From Nocardia sputorum (lineage in GTDB: Bacteria > Actinomycetota > Actinomycetes > Mycobacteriales > Mycobacteriaceae), in the NCBI RefSeq assembly GCF_027924405.1, contig NZ_AP026978.1, positions 5,642,001 to 5,706,000 on the forward strand: DNA of 64,000 bases, read 5' to 3'. Numbering within the stretch: the stretch's first letter is position 1; each line of letters starts with the position of its first letter. Under the pieces are notes generated by a model. That model had not been told where the DNA came from, searched no databases, and worked only from the letters and a program-made list of their open reading frames with translations. The position numbers and the translations under genes were made by a program. This document shows, one piece after another, positions 1 through 8,126 of the stretch.

Positions 1-77
1 CAACCTGGACTCTGCCCGCGCGCCCGAGTCCGGAGTTCCGATGCCATCGCGCCCGGCGCACCGCAACCACGTCTTCC

Positions 78-224
78 GAGCGAAGCGAGACCGAGCATCC
101 GCCGTTCGCGGCCCGGCTCGCGTTTGCGTGGCCGTCGCGTAGGCGACGAAGGAGCAAGCGGCGGTCGCGCAAACGCGAGCCACCAGTGGGCCGCGAACAC
201 CCCGCGCCGCAGGCGCTGGAAATC
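78..224 (-). repeat. Dispersed hairpin repeat, copy A1
   Basis: A 147-base element that matches, in reverse complement, the stretch at 19314-19460. It folds as an outer 11-bp stem (104-114 with 188-198) and an inner 24-position stem (115-138 with 158-181) around a 19-base loop. The inner stem pairs at every position if three G-U pairs are allowed. It begins at the stop codon of the P1 peptidase gene, so it could act as its transcription end, but the size and the second copy point to a mobile or REP-like element. Bases 1-77 show no gene. Confidence 0.75.
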
Positions 225-1284
225 AGATACCGAACAGGTCACCGTAGGCCGGGATGCCCGCCACCGTGTGTGCCGAGCGGATCGCGTCGACGACGGCGCG
301 TTCGACGCAGACCGCGGCTGCCGTGCAGATCTCGTCCAGGACAAGGAGATCGGCGGGGAAAGCTGGCGGAAGCGGCAGGTCCGTGCCCTCTTCCGCCGTT
401 CCGGTGGCGAGCGCGAAGAGGGTGTCCCCGTCCAGCGGCGAGTGCGCGGGGCGGATCGCGCGGGCCAACCCGTCGTGCGCGGTGACGGCGACCCGCCTGC
501 ATCCGGCCGGGTCGAGCGGGGCGTCCGTGGCCACGACGCCGATCGTGGTGTTGAGCACGGTGCCCTTCACCGGCAGCGCGTTCGCCGCCGCCAGTTGCTC
601 CGCGGTCGGCGGCCGCAGGTCGAAGAAGCCGGGCCCGTCGGTGCCGCATCCCCACGGCAACCCGGTGCGTGGATCGAACACCGAGCCGACGGGATTGGCC
701 ACGATCAGCGCCGCGACGGTGATGCCGGCCGCGGCGCCTTCGCCCAGCGCGATGCTCGCGGTCCCCACCCCGCCTTTGATCGATCCGGCGCGCGCGCCGA
801 CGCCCGCACCGACCGATCCGCGGGCGAAGTCGGCGCTCGCCGCCGCGGCGGCCCGGTAGCCGAACTCGGCGGTCGGACGGATGTCCCAGGCGCCGACCGG
901 GAGATCGAAGATCACCGCCCCGGGAACGATGGGCACCACCCGGCTCGGGTCGGCCGGGTCCATCACGATGCCCGCACCGTTCTCCTCCAGCCAGCGCATC
1001 ACCCCGTCGGCCGCGGCGAGGCCGAACGCACTGCCGCCGGTGAGCAGGATCGCGTCGATCTGACGGACGGTGTTCATCGGATCGAGCAGATCCGTCTCGC
1101 GGGTACCCGGGCCGCCGCCGCGCACGTCGACCGCCGCCACCGCGCCGCCCGGCACGCGCACCACCGTGCATCCCGTCGCCGCCCCGAAGCCGAGCGTGGC
1201 GTCCGAGTCGAGGACGTGGTGATGCCCGACCAGCACGCCGGGCACATCGGTGATCGAATTACGTTCTCCCGGGATGGCTTTCAC
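223..1284 (-). CDS. P1 (DmpA/S58) family peptidase
   Basis: Probable N-terminal-nucleophile aminopeptidase of the P1/DmpA family, which cuts itself into two chains to become active. Seen: 353 codons; an N-terminal block NSITDVPGVLVGHH (from residue 9), a glycine-rich GGSAFGLAAADG block (from 83), and LNTTIGVVATDAPL near 244-257. That last block is where the family autoprocesses, so Thr246 is the likely nucleophile (Ser in DmpA). The GTG start has AGGAG six bases upstream. It lies 60 bases after the DUF2017 gene and is third in a minus-strand set begun by clpS. The physiological substrate cannot be told from sequence; family assignment is firm. Confidence 0.88.
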   Translation of the reverse strand: MKAIPGERNSITDVPGVLVGHHHVLDSDATLGFGAATGCTVVRVPGGAVAAVDVRGGGPGTRETDLLDPMNTVRQIDAILLTGGSAFGLAAADGVMRWLEENGAGIVMDPADPSRVVPIVPGAVIFDLPVGAWDIRPTAEFGYRAAAAASADFARGSVGAGVGARAGSIKGGVGTASIALGEGAAAGITVAALIVANPVGSVFDPRTGLPWGCGTDGPGFFDLRPPTAEQLAAANALPVKGTVLNTTIGVVATDAPLDPAGCRRVAVTAHDGLARAIRPAHSPLDGDTLFALATGTAEEGTDLPLPPAFPADLLVLDEICTAAAVCVERAVVDAIRSAHTVAGIPAYGDLFGI

Positions 1285-1344
1285 CAGCTACTCCTCACGG
1301 CGCGGAACTCCTGACGTTCGGCGCCGATCTTCGCAGCACAGGGG

Positions 1345-1914
1345 TCAGGGAGCCAGCGCCTGGAGCAGCGAGTCCTGTATCCAGGTCAGCCAGTGGTACA
1401 CGTCCAGGTGCGGAGCGCGCGGATCGTCGGGGTCGAGATGGTCGGGCGTGTCGGCGTCGATGTTCAGCACCGTCCCGAGCGCCAGCCGCACGTCGGTGAG
1501 CGCCGTCAACCACGCGTCGGCCTGCTCGGGAGTGAGGATGATCTTGCCGCCCGCGCTCGGCACGGTGTCCAGCACGACCGACCCCGCCGCCAGCTTGGCG
1601 TCGATGATGTCGGGCTCGTGCAGGCTGCGCAGCGCGCTGTTGAGGTCGGCGCGCTCGGCGTCGGGCGAGCCGGGCTCACTGCGGTGGAAGTCCGGGAGGA
1701 GTCTGCGCAGCCGCGGGTCCTCCGGCGGGACGGTGTTGCCGGATCGCAGTCCGGTGAGGGCGGCCAAGTCGTCCTCAGGGGCCGACCCGGCGCGTTCGGT
1801 GAGCAGCCCGGAGACCGCCCCGACCAGGGACCGAAGCACGTTGGCCTCCCGTGCGTCCATCTCGGATCGCAGTTTGAGACCGCTCAGCGAGTTCTTCCTG
1901 CTCCACTTGCGCAC
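1345..1914 (-). CDS. DUF2017 family protein
   Basis: Conserved actinobacterial protein of unknown function, 189 residues, mostly helical by eye, with no signal peptide or membrane segment. It begins MRKWSRKNSLSGLKL and carries acidic and Arg-rich helices, plus a C-terminal HLDVYHWLTWIQDSLLQAL segment. The gene starts 22 bases after the clpS stop and precedes the P1 peptidase gene, a clpS-DUF2017-peptidase order that I recall is kept in mycobacteria. The context suggests a link to proteolysis, but this is association only. Confidence 0.8.
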   Translation of the reverse strand: MRKWSRKNSLSGLKLRSEMDAREANVLRSLVGAVSGLLTERAGSAPEDDLAALTGLRSGNTVPPEDPRLRRLLPDFHRSEPGSPDAERADLNSALRSLHEPDIIDAKLAAGSVVLDTVPSAGGKIILTPEQADAWLTALTDVRLALGTVLNIDADTPDHLDPDDPRAPHLDVYHWLTWIQDSLLQALAP

Positions 1915-1936
1915 GGCGTCAGGGTAGTCGGCCTGG

Positions 1937-2287
1937 TCAGTCGTCCCGCTGCATGGTGGCCCAGAGTCCCGCGGCGTGCAGCCGCTGCACGTCGTGTTCC
2001 ATCTTGTCCCGGGAACCCGACGAGACCACCGCCTTGCCCTCGTTGTGCACCTTCAACATCAGCTCGGTCGCCTTCGCTTTGCTGTAGCCGAACAGCTTCT
2101 GGAAGATATAGGTGACGTAGTGCATCAGATTGACCGGGTCGTCCCAGACCACGGTGACCCAGGGGCGGTCCTCCGCCTCCAGGATCTCGGTGTATTCGAC
2201 CGCTTCGGGCGTCGCCTGTGCCGCCGACAATGTCGCGTTCGCGGCGTCCACAACGACGTCACCCCGGACTCTGTTGCGCAAGGCCAT
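1937..2287 (-). CDS. clpS: ATP-dependent Clp protease adaptor ClpS
   Basis: Cytosolic adaptor that binds N-degron substrates and hands them to ClpAP/ClpC-type proteases. Seen: the family core [20 protein letters not shown], then a [20 protein letters not shown] helix and an [16 protein letters not shown] tail. I chose the ATG at 2287 (116 residues), because a TACCCT box at 2295-2300 ends seven bases before it, as in leaderless actinobacterial genes. An upstream in-frame start at 2329 would add 14 residues unlike the family. Divergent from pncB with 123 bases between; first gene of the clpS-DUF2017-peptidase set. Confidence 0.93.
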   Translation of the reverse strand: MALRNRVRGDVVVDAANATLSAAQATPEAVEYTEILEAEDRPWVTVVWDDPVNLMHYVTYIFQKLFGYSKAKATELMLKVHNEGKAVVSSGSRDKMEHDVQRLHAAGLWATMQRDD

Positions 2288-2410
2288 AAGGTCAAGGGTA
2301 CGACTCGACTCCGGATAAACAACACCCACGCTGCCCCGATTCGCCTATTCGCCGGTTCACCGAGCCGATGCCGGACACCATGAGCCGACCGTTCTGTCTA
2401 CAGTGACAGC

Positions 2411-3721
2411 GTGGACCTGCGTGACGGCCTCGCCAGCACGGCGCTGCTGACCGACCAGTACGAACTGACCATGCTCGCCGCGGCGCTGGCCGATGGATCG
2501 GCGCATCGGCAGTGCACGTTCGAGGTGTTCGCTAGACGTTTGCCGAACGGTCGTCGCTACGGCGTCGTTGGGGGTACCGGCCGGGTGCTCGACGCGCTGC
2601 GGCAGTTCCGGTTCGGCGCGGCGGAGCTGGCCGTGGCTGCCCCGTTCTCGGATCGGCGAACCCTCGACTGGTTGCGCGACTACCGGTTCACCGGCGACAT
2701 CGACGGCTACGCCGAGGGCGAGCTGTACTTCCCCGGTTCCCCGATCCTGTCGGTGCGCGGCAGCTTCGCCGAATGCGTCGTCCTGGAGACGCTGATCCTG
2801 TCGATTCTCAATCACGACAGCGCGATCGCGGCCGCGGGCGCCCGGATGGTCAGCGCCGCCGGGGGCCGCAGGATGATCGAGATGGGGTCGCGGCGCGCCC
2901 ACGAGCAGGCCGCCGCGGACTGTGCTCGCGCCGCGTACCTGGCCGGTTTCGACGCCACCTCGAACCTGGAGGCGGTGCGTCGCTACGGCATTCCGGGCGC
3001 GGGCACCAGCGCGCACGCCTTCGTCCTGCTGCACAGCGGCCCCGACGGGGCGCACGAGGCCGAAGCGTTCCGCAGCCAGGTGCAGACGCTCGGCGTGGGC
3101 ACGACGCTGCTGGTGGACACCTTCGACATCAGCAGGGGCGTCGCGACGGCCATCGAGGTCGCGGGAACAGAGCTGGGCGGCGTGCGGATCGACTCCGGCG
3201 ATCTCGGCGTCCTGGCCAGGCAGGTACGCGACCAGCTCGACGCGCTCGGCGCGACCCAGACCCGCATCGTGGTCTCCGGCGATCTCGACGAGTACGCCAT
3301 CGCCGCGCTGCGCGCCGAGCCGGTCGACGTCTACGGCGTCGGCACCGCGCTGGTCACCGGCTCGGGCGCGCCGACCGCGGGAATGGTGTACAAGCTGGTC
3401 GAGGTCGAGGGCGTGCCGGTGGCGAAACGCAGCAGTCACAAGCAGTCCCGGGGTGGCACGAAGAAGGCCGTTCGCTTGGCCCGCGACACCGGGACGATCG
3501 TCGAGGAGATCGTCTATCCGGCATCCGGGCCGACGCCGCCGAGCAACGGCTTCGAAGCCCGTGAGCTACTCGTCCCGCTGATTCGCGAAGGCAAGCAGGT
3601 CGACGACCTGCCCACCCTCGCCGAGAGCCGCGACCTGGTGGCCCGCGGGTTGATCAGCCTGCCCTGGGAAGGCCTCAAGCTGTCGGCGGGCGAGCCCGCC
3701 GTGGTGACCACGTTCGTCTGA
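2411..3721 (+). CDS. pncB: Nicotinate phosphoribosyltransferase
   Basis: Converts nicotinate and PRPP to nicotinate mononucleotide in the Preiss-Handler NAD salvage route. Seen: 436 residues, the usual family length; N-terminal TDQYELTMLAAALADG; a MGSRRAHEQAA block; GTSAHAFVLLH; the VRIDSGDL phosphate-binding segment; and KRSSHKQSRGGTKKAVR, near the family's catalytic histidine and PRPP region. The GTG start follows TACAGT (2399-2404) by six bases, consistent with a leaderless transcript. The nicotinamidase gene lies 345 bases downstream on the same strand, beyond a small convergent gene, so the two enzymes can supply consecutive salvage steps. Confidence 0.95.
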   Translation: MDLRDGLASTALLTDQYELTMLAAALADGSAHRQCTFEVFARRLPNGRRYGVVGGTGRVLDALRQFRFGAAELAVAAPFSDRRTLDWLRDYRFTGDIDGYAEGELYFPGSPILSVRGSFAECVVLETLILSILNHDSAIAAAGARMVSAAGGRRMIEMGSRRAHEQAAADCARAAYLAGFDATSNLEAVRRYGIPGAGTSAHAFVLLHSGPDGAHEAEAFRSQVQTLGVGTTLLVDTFDISRGVATAIEVAGTELGGVRIDSGDLGVLARQVRDQLDALGATQTRIVVSGDLDEYAIAALRAEPVDVYGVGTALVTGSGAPTAGMVYKLVEVEGVPVAKRSSHKQSRGGTKKAVRLARDTGTIVEEIVYPASGPTPPSNGFEARELLVPLIREGKQVDDLPTLAESRDLVARGLISLPWEGLKLSAGEPAVVTTFV

Positions 3722-3723
3722 GG

Positions 3724-3915
3724 TCACCGCCCCCGCCGTTCGGCGCGGGGCACCAGCAGCAGTCCGGCGGCGAACAGCGCCGCGAACACCACGCCGGTGA
3801 CTCCGAACCACACCCAGTCCGACGGCTCGGCGGGACGGGAGCCGAGCGAGTAGAAGACCACCAGGAAGACGGTGGTGCCGATGGTCACGCTGCGGAACAG
3901 TTTCGCAGTGCTCAT
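3724..3915 (-). CDS. Small two-helix membrane protein
   Basis: A 63-residue protein starting MSTAKLFRSVTIGTTVF, with two hydrophobic segments (about residues 10-24 and 35-56) separated by SRPAEPSDW and ending in a basic tail. No known domain recognised; it resembles small inner-membrane proteins found singly in actinobacteria. It is convergent with pncB, the two stop codons being only two bases apart. The start ATG at 3915 is preceded by GGAGAC (seen as gtctcc at 3918-3923), a fair ribosome site. A much longer open frame upstream is an antisense shadow of dinG and is not part of the gene. Confidence 0.65.
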   Translation of the reverse strand: MSTAKLFRSVTIGTTVFLVVFYSLGSRPAEPSDWVWFGVTGVVFAALFAAGLLLVPRAERRGR

Positions 3916-4065
3916 GAGGTCTCCATGCGGAAAGGCGGCGAACCGGCCGCCGGGTGAAAGGGGCATCCGGTAATCACCGTGGGCGGCGGCCGCGTTTACA
4001 ACCCAAGCGTCCGACCGAGCGGCAGAATCGGAACTGCCATCCAGCCGGACCGCGGGAGGATCGCC

Positions 4066-4632
4066 ATGACCCGGGCACTGATCATCGTCGATGTCCAGAA
4101 CGATTTCTGTGAGGGCGGTGCGCTGGCGGTCGCCGGCGGGGCCGCCGTGGCGGCCCGGATCAGCGAACACCTCGCGGCGGCGGACTACGGCGCGATCGTG
4201 GCGACCCGCGACCACCACATCGATCCCGGCGCGCACTTCTCCGAGGAGCCCGACTACATCGACAGCTGGCCGCCGCACTGCCGGGTCGGCACGCCCGGCG
4301 CGGATTTCCACCCGGCCCTGGACATCGGCCCCGTTCAGGCGGTCTTCTCGAAGGGCGCGTACGCGGCGGCCTACTCCGGATTCGAGGGCACGACCGAGGA
4401 CGGCACCGGGCTGGCCGACTGGCTGCACGACCGCGGCGTCGACGCCGTCGACGTGGTCGGCATCGCGACCGATCACTGCGTGCGCGCCACCGCCCTGGAC
4501 GCGCGAATCGAGGGTTTCGACACCCGAGTCCTGCTCGACCTCACCGCGGGCGTCGCCCCGGAGACGGTCGCGGCCGCGCTGGATCGCATGCGCGGGGCCG
4601 GCGTCGACCTCGAAGGTGGCATCAGCCGATAG
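4066..4632 (+). CDS. pncA: Nicotinamidase/pyrazinamidase PncA
   Basis: Isochorismatase-superfamily hydrolase that deamidates nicotinamide to nicotinate; the mycobacterial enzyme also activates pyrazinamide. Seen: the expected triad Asp9 (IIVDVQNDFCEGG), Lys96 (AVFSKGAY) and Cys138 (GIATDHCVRATALD), and the metal-site histidines in TRDHHIDPGAHFSEEP. Length is 188 residues, close to the 186 of M. tuberculosis PncA. The ATG at 4066 follows GGGAGGA; an upstream in-frame start at 3979 would add an unrelated leader. It feeds nicotinate to the nearby pncB product. Confidence 0.95.
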   Translation: MTRALIIVDVQNDFCEGGALAVAGGAAVAARISEHLAAADYGAIVATRDHHIDPGAHFSEEPDYIDSWPPHCRVGTPGADFHPALDIGPVQAVFSKGAYAAAYSGFEGTTEDGTGLADWLHDRGVDAVDVVGIATDHCVRATALDARIEGFDTRVLLDLTAGVAPETVAAALDRMRGAGVDLEGGISR

Positions 4633-4689
4633 ACCGTCCGGTCTCGGCGAGCGGGCGGTCCTGTCGGAGGCGCCGAGTAGGCTGCTCGC

Positions 4690-6738
4690 GTGCCCGAACT
4701 GCCCCCCGTTTCCGACCTTTTGGCCACCGCCGTGCAGGCGCTCGGCGGTAAGGAGCGCGCCGGGCAGGTGACGATGGCCGCGGCGGTGGACCACGCGATC
4801 GATACCAAGGAGCATCTCGCGGTGCAGGCCGGGACGGGCACCGGCAAGTCGCTGGCGTATCTGGTGCCGAGCCTGCGCCACGCCGTCCGCACCGGACGCA
4901 CCGTGGTGGTCTCCACGGCGACGATCGCGCTGCAGCGTCAGCTGGTCGACCGCGATCTCCCCCGGCTGGCCGAGGCACTGAGCGGCCCGTTGGGCCGCAC
5001 ACCCCAGTTCGCGATCCTCAAGGGTCGCAACAACTATCTGTGCTTGAACAAGATCAACAGCGCGATCCCGGACGAGCCGGCGGAGGCGGAGCTGTTCGAC
5101 GCCTTCGCGATCTCCCGCCTCGGTCGCGAAGTGCAACGGCTCAACGAGTGGGCCTCCGACACCGAGACCGGTGACCGCGACGAACTCGCTCCGGGGGTGA
5201 GCGATCGCGCCTGGCGGCAGGTCAGCGTGTCGTCGCGGGAGTGCCTCGGCAAATCGCGCTGCTCCTTCGGCCAGGATTGCTTCGCCGAGCGCGCCAGGAC
5301 GGAGTCGGCGCAGGCCGACGTGGTGGTGACCAACCACGCTCTGCTGGCCATCGATGCGATCAGCGGCATCCAGGTGCTGCCCGAACACGACGTGGTGGTC
5401 ATCGACGAAGCGCACGAACTGGTCGACCGGGTGACCGGCGTGGCCACCGCCGAACTGGCCGCTTCCGCGATCAGCGCGGCGGCCAGGCGCTGCGCCAAGC
5501 TCATCGACGAGCAGGAGGTGGACCGCCTGGAGGGCGCCGCCGAGGCATGGCACACCGTGCTGGACGAGCTGCCCGCCGCCCGGTGGGACACCTTGCCCGA
5601 GGGCGTCGCCCCGGTGCTGGCCCTGATCCGCGATACCGCGTGGAACGCGCGCACCGCGCTCGCGCCGCCGGGCAGCACCACCGCGCAGGGCGATCCGGAG
5701 AGTTCCGCCGCCCGCACCATGGCACTGGCCGCGCTCGACGAGGTGCACGACAGTGCGGTCCGCGCGCTGACGGCGTTCGACGAGCCCGATCCCGCCGCGC
5801 GCCGGGACGTCATCTGGCTGGCCGCCGACGAGATCCGGGGTGTGCAGCGCCGTTCGCTGCGCATGGCGCCGCTGTCGGTGGGCGGGCTGCTGCGCAGCAG
5901 GCTGTTCGGCACCGCGACCGTCGTGCTGACCTCGGCGACGTTGCAGATCGGCGGCTCGTTCGACGGGCTCGCGGTCACCTGGGGCCTGCCGGCGCAGTCG
6001 GGCAATCGCACCGACCCGGCCACCGCGAACGGCGCGCAGGCGCCGTCGGACACCGAGACCGTGCGCTGGAGTTCGCTCGATGTCGGCTCGCCGTTCGATC
6101 ACGCCAAGTCCGGCATCCTCTACGTCGCCAAGCACCTGCCCGCGCCGGGCCGCGACGGGCTGGCCCCGGCCTACCTGGACGAGATCGAGCGGCTGATCAC
6201 GGCCGCGGGCGGGCGCACCCTCGGCTTGTTCTCCTCGATGCGCGCCGCCCGCGCGGCCACCGACGCGCTGCGCGACCGGTTGCCGACCCCGGTGTTGTGC
6301 CAGGGCGAGGACGCGACCGGCGCGCTGGTCCGCAAGTTCGCCGACGACCCGGAGACGTCCCTGTTCGGCACGCTGTCGCTGTGGCAGGGCGTCGACGTGC
6401 CCGGACCGTCGCTCAGCCTGGTGATCCTCGACCGCATCCCTTTCCCGCGCCCGGACGATCCCCTGCTGGCGGCGAGGCAGCGGGCCGTGGAGATGCGCGG
6501 TGGAAACGGATTCATGACCGTGGCCGCCAATCACGCCGCCCTGCTGCTCGCGCAGGGCACGGGGCGGCTGCTGCGCAGCGTCGACGATCGCGGTGTGGTC
6601 GCCATCCTCGATTCCCGCCTCGCCACCGCCCGCTACGGCGGCTACCTACGCGCCTCGCTGCCGCCGTATTGGGAGACGGCCGATCCGGAGGTCGTGGTCA
6701 AAGCATTGCGGCGGTTGGCCGCCGCGGCGAAGGTGTGA
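4690..6738 (+). CDS. dinG: DinG/XPD-family ATP-dependent DNA helicase
   Basis: Superfamily 2 iron-sulfur helicase, 682 residues. Seen: Walker A VQAGTGTGKSLAYLVP near residue 45; a DEAH box in VVIDEAHELVDRV; four cysteines at 118, 185, 191 and 197 spaced as the FeS cluster of XPD/DinG enzymes; a C-terminal FGTLSLWQGVDVPG block and the arginine-finger segment NHAALLLAQGTGRLLR. The GTG start follows TAGGCT (4678-4683) by exactly six bases, which supports a leaderless message. It probably unwinds forked or R-loop DNA during repair, as known for the family. It ends toward ridA across a double-hairpin gap. Confidence 0.93.
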   Translation: MPELPPVSDLLATAVQALGGKERAGQVTMAAAVDHAIDTKEHLAVQAGTGTGKSLAYLVPSLRHAVRTGRTVVVSTATIALQRQLVDRDLPRLAEALSGPLGRTPQFAILKGRNNYLCLNKINSAIPDEPAEAELFDAFAISRLGREVQRLNEWASDTETGDRDELAPGVSDRAWRQVSVSSRECLGKSRCSFGQDCFAERARTESAQADVVVTNHALLAIDAISGIQVLPEHDVVVIDEAHELVDRVTGVATAELAASAISAAARRCAKLIDEQEVDRLEGAAEAWHTVLDELPAARWDTLPEGVAPVLALIRDTAWNARTALAPPGSTTAQGDPESSAARTMALAALDEVHDSAVRALTAFDEPDPAARRDVIWLAADEIRGVQRRSLRMAPLSVGGLLRSRLFGTATVVLTSATLQIGGSFDGLAVTWGLPAQSGNRTDPATANGAQAPSDTETVRWSSLDVGSPFDHAKSGILYVAKHLPAPGRDGLAPAYLDEIERLITAAGGRTLGLFSSMRAARAATDALRDRLPTPVLCQGEDATGALVRKFADDPETSLFGTLSLWQGVDVPGPSLSLVILDRIPFPRPDDPLLAARQRAVEMRGGNGFMTVAANHAALLLAQGTGRLLRSVDDRGVVAILDSRLATARYGGYLRASLPPYWETADPEVVVKALRRLAAAAKV

Positions 6739-6782
6739 TACCGAACACACCGCCCGCAAGCTAATTCCAAACGGAAGTAGAT

Positions 6783-6812
6783 TTGGGGGTCGATACGTCG
6801 GGTGACCCCCAA
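6783..6812. terminator. Hairpin after dinG
   Basis: Arms TTGGGGGTC and GACCCCCAA (9 bp) enclose a 12-base loop, 45 bases after the dinG stop. It lies in the gap between convergent dinG and the RidA gene and, with the next hairpin, probably ends transcription. Confidence 0.55.
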
Positions 6813-6835
6813 TTCCCACTCCGAGGTATCGGCCG

Positions 6836-6870
6836 GTCCCCGCGCCAAGCCCTGCACGCGGCGCGGGGAC
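6836..6870. terminator. Convergent-gene terminator hairpin
   Basis: Arms GTCCCCGCGCC and GGCGCGGGGAC (11 bp perfect) with a 13-base loop. It sits 30 bases from the stop codon of the RidA-family gene, which reads leftward toward it. No T-run follows, as is common in high-GC actinobacteria. Confidence 0.6.
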
Positions 6871-6899
6871 ATCACCAAACCCGCTGTGTGCAGCCGATC

Positions 6900-7295
6900 T
6901 CAGCCGCGCACGGCCACCGCGTCGACCTCGAAGAGCATGCCGGGCAGCGCGAGCGCCGCCACTCCGGTCAGCGTCTGCGCGGGCGGGCGGTCCCCCCAGA
7001 TCGCGGCGATCTTCTTCCCGAGCACCGCCAGCTTGTCCAGATCGTGGTCGACGATATGCGTCCGCAACTGCGCCACGTCGGCGAAGTCCACTCCCGCCGA
7101 GCGTAAGGCGATGCCGAGGTTGGCGAACGCGTTGTCCACCTGAACCGCGAATTCCGTACTGGTCGTGTGCCCTTCGGCGTCCGAGTCGTACTGCCCGGCG
7201 ATGAACACCAGTTCGCCGCGCGCCACCGCCACATGGCTGTAGCCGAACCCGGTCGGATCGTGCAATCCCTCGGGATTGCTGATTTCGACGCCCAT
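6900..7295 (-). CDS. RidA family (YjgF/YER057c) protein
   Basis: Small trimeric enzyme family; typical members hydrolyse reactive enamine/imine intermediates released by PLP enzymes. Seen: 131 residues starting MGVEISNPEGLHDPTGFGYS, then VFIAGQYDSDAEG, the VDNAFANLGIALRSAG helix and the C-terminal LPGMLFEVDAVAV strand. The conserved C-terminal arginine of canonical RidA deaminases is not evident (the strand reads ALPGMLFEVDAVA), so this may be a subgroup with another activity. I used the ATG at 7295 rather than 7316 because family similarity begins there and AGAAG lies upstream. Confidence 0.85.
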   Translation of the reverse strand: MGVEISNPEGLHDPTGFGYSHVAVARGELVFIAGQYDSDAEGHTTSTEFAVQVDNAFANLGIALRSAGVDFADVAQLRTHIVDHDLDKLAVLGKKIAAIWGDRPPAQTLTGVAALALPGMLFEVDAVAVRG

Positions 7296-7431
7296 CACTT
7301 CTCCTCGGTCGGTCAAAAGGCTGCGATAAGACGACGATCCCGCCGCCCGTTGTGTGACATGAACGGGCCCGCACCCGACCGCGGCGCGGCGACCGAGGTC
7401 ACCGCGCCGCGAATCCGGCTGCGCCGCAGGG

Positions 7432-7965
7432 TCAGAGCGCCCACTTGAGAATCAGCGTGAACACGCCCGTCACGACCGCGAGGATCAGCGCGCCCACGCC
7501 CCACACGAATCCGTGCCGCGCCCACGGACGCCCGGCGTCCAAGGAGAACTTGCCGGGCCCGGTGAACGGCAGTGCCGCGCCGACCACCCCGAACAACACG
7601 CCCATTTCGTACCCGCCCAGCAGGCCGCCCGCCCACGTGGCGTTGATCGCGTTGATCATCGTGCCCAGCACGATCGCCCCCGCCAGCGGCGTCAGCAAGC
7701 CGAGCAGCAGGAGAAGACCGCCGCCGAGCTCGGTCAGGCCCGCCAGCGTCCCGAACACCTTGCCCGGGTTGTAACCCATCTGCTCGAAGCCGTCGGCGTT
7801 GGCCTGCAGACCCGGTCCGCCCCACCAGCCGAAGAGTTTCTGGGCGCCATGTGCCGCGAGCAGGCCGCCGAAGACGACGCGCACGATCAGCAAGCCGATG
7901 TCGGTGGCGATGCCGTCCAATTCGCTGTCGGTGCTGGTTCTGTCGAGTACGGATTTGATGGTCAT
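7432..7965 (-). CDS. DoxX family membrane protein
   Basis: Integral membrane protein of the DoxX/SURF4-like group, about 177 residues with four hydrophobic helices. The family core AAHGAQKLFGWWGGPGL is followed by a GGGLLLLLGLLTPLAGA helix and an ALILAVVTGVFTLIL C-terminal helix. In mycobacteria a DoxX protein works with superoxide dismutase and a thiol oxidoreductase in redox stress; no such partner is adjacent here. Start ATG 7965 has GAGGA five bases before it; ATG 7977 is the alternative. A palindrome at 8021-8038 lies about 55 bases upstream and suggests TetR-type control. Confidence 0.88.
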   Translation of the reverse strand: MTIKSVLDRTSTDSELDGIATDIGLLIVRVVFGGLLAAHGAQKLFGWWGGPGLQANADGFEQMGYNPGKVFGTLAGLTELGGGLLLLLGLLTPLAGAIVLGTMINAINATWAGGLLGGYEMGVLFGVVGAALPFTGPGKFSLDAGRPWARHGFVWGVGALILAVVTGVFTLILKWAL

Positions 7966-8020
7966 GCTGGTCCTCATCCCTGCGCTGTCGTTTCGGACAC
8001 GATCGTTACTTCGGCGAATA

Positions 8021-8038
8021 AACGGACTACGGTCCGAT
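8021..8038. promoter_or_regulatory. Palindromic operator upstream of DoxX gene
   Basis: Half-sites CGGAC (8023-8027) and GTCCG (8032-8036) flank TACG, with A/T-rich edges (AA and ATT). The size and symmetry fit a TetR-family operator. It lies 55 bases upstream of the DoxX start on the minus strand, where a promoter is expected. No TetR gene is adjacent, so the regulator would act from elsewhere. Confidence 0.5.
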
Positions 8039-8126
8039 TATCTCACGAAAGGGCAAACTGCCCGATCTCTCCGTCTATTCCACGGGTAGGCGACAGGGAC
8101 GGTTCAGCGCGACGACGAGCGGGGAA

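Noticed and set aside
3724..6534. 936-codon open frame antisense to dinG
   Set aside because: Stop-free antisense frame produced by high-GC codon bias; only its last 63 codons have a start and membrane pattern of a gene.
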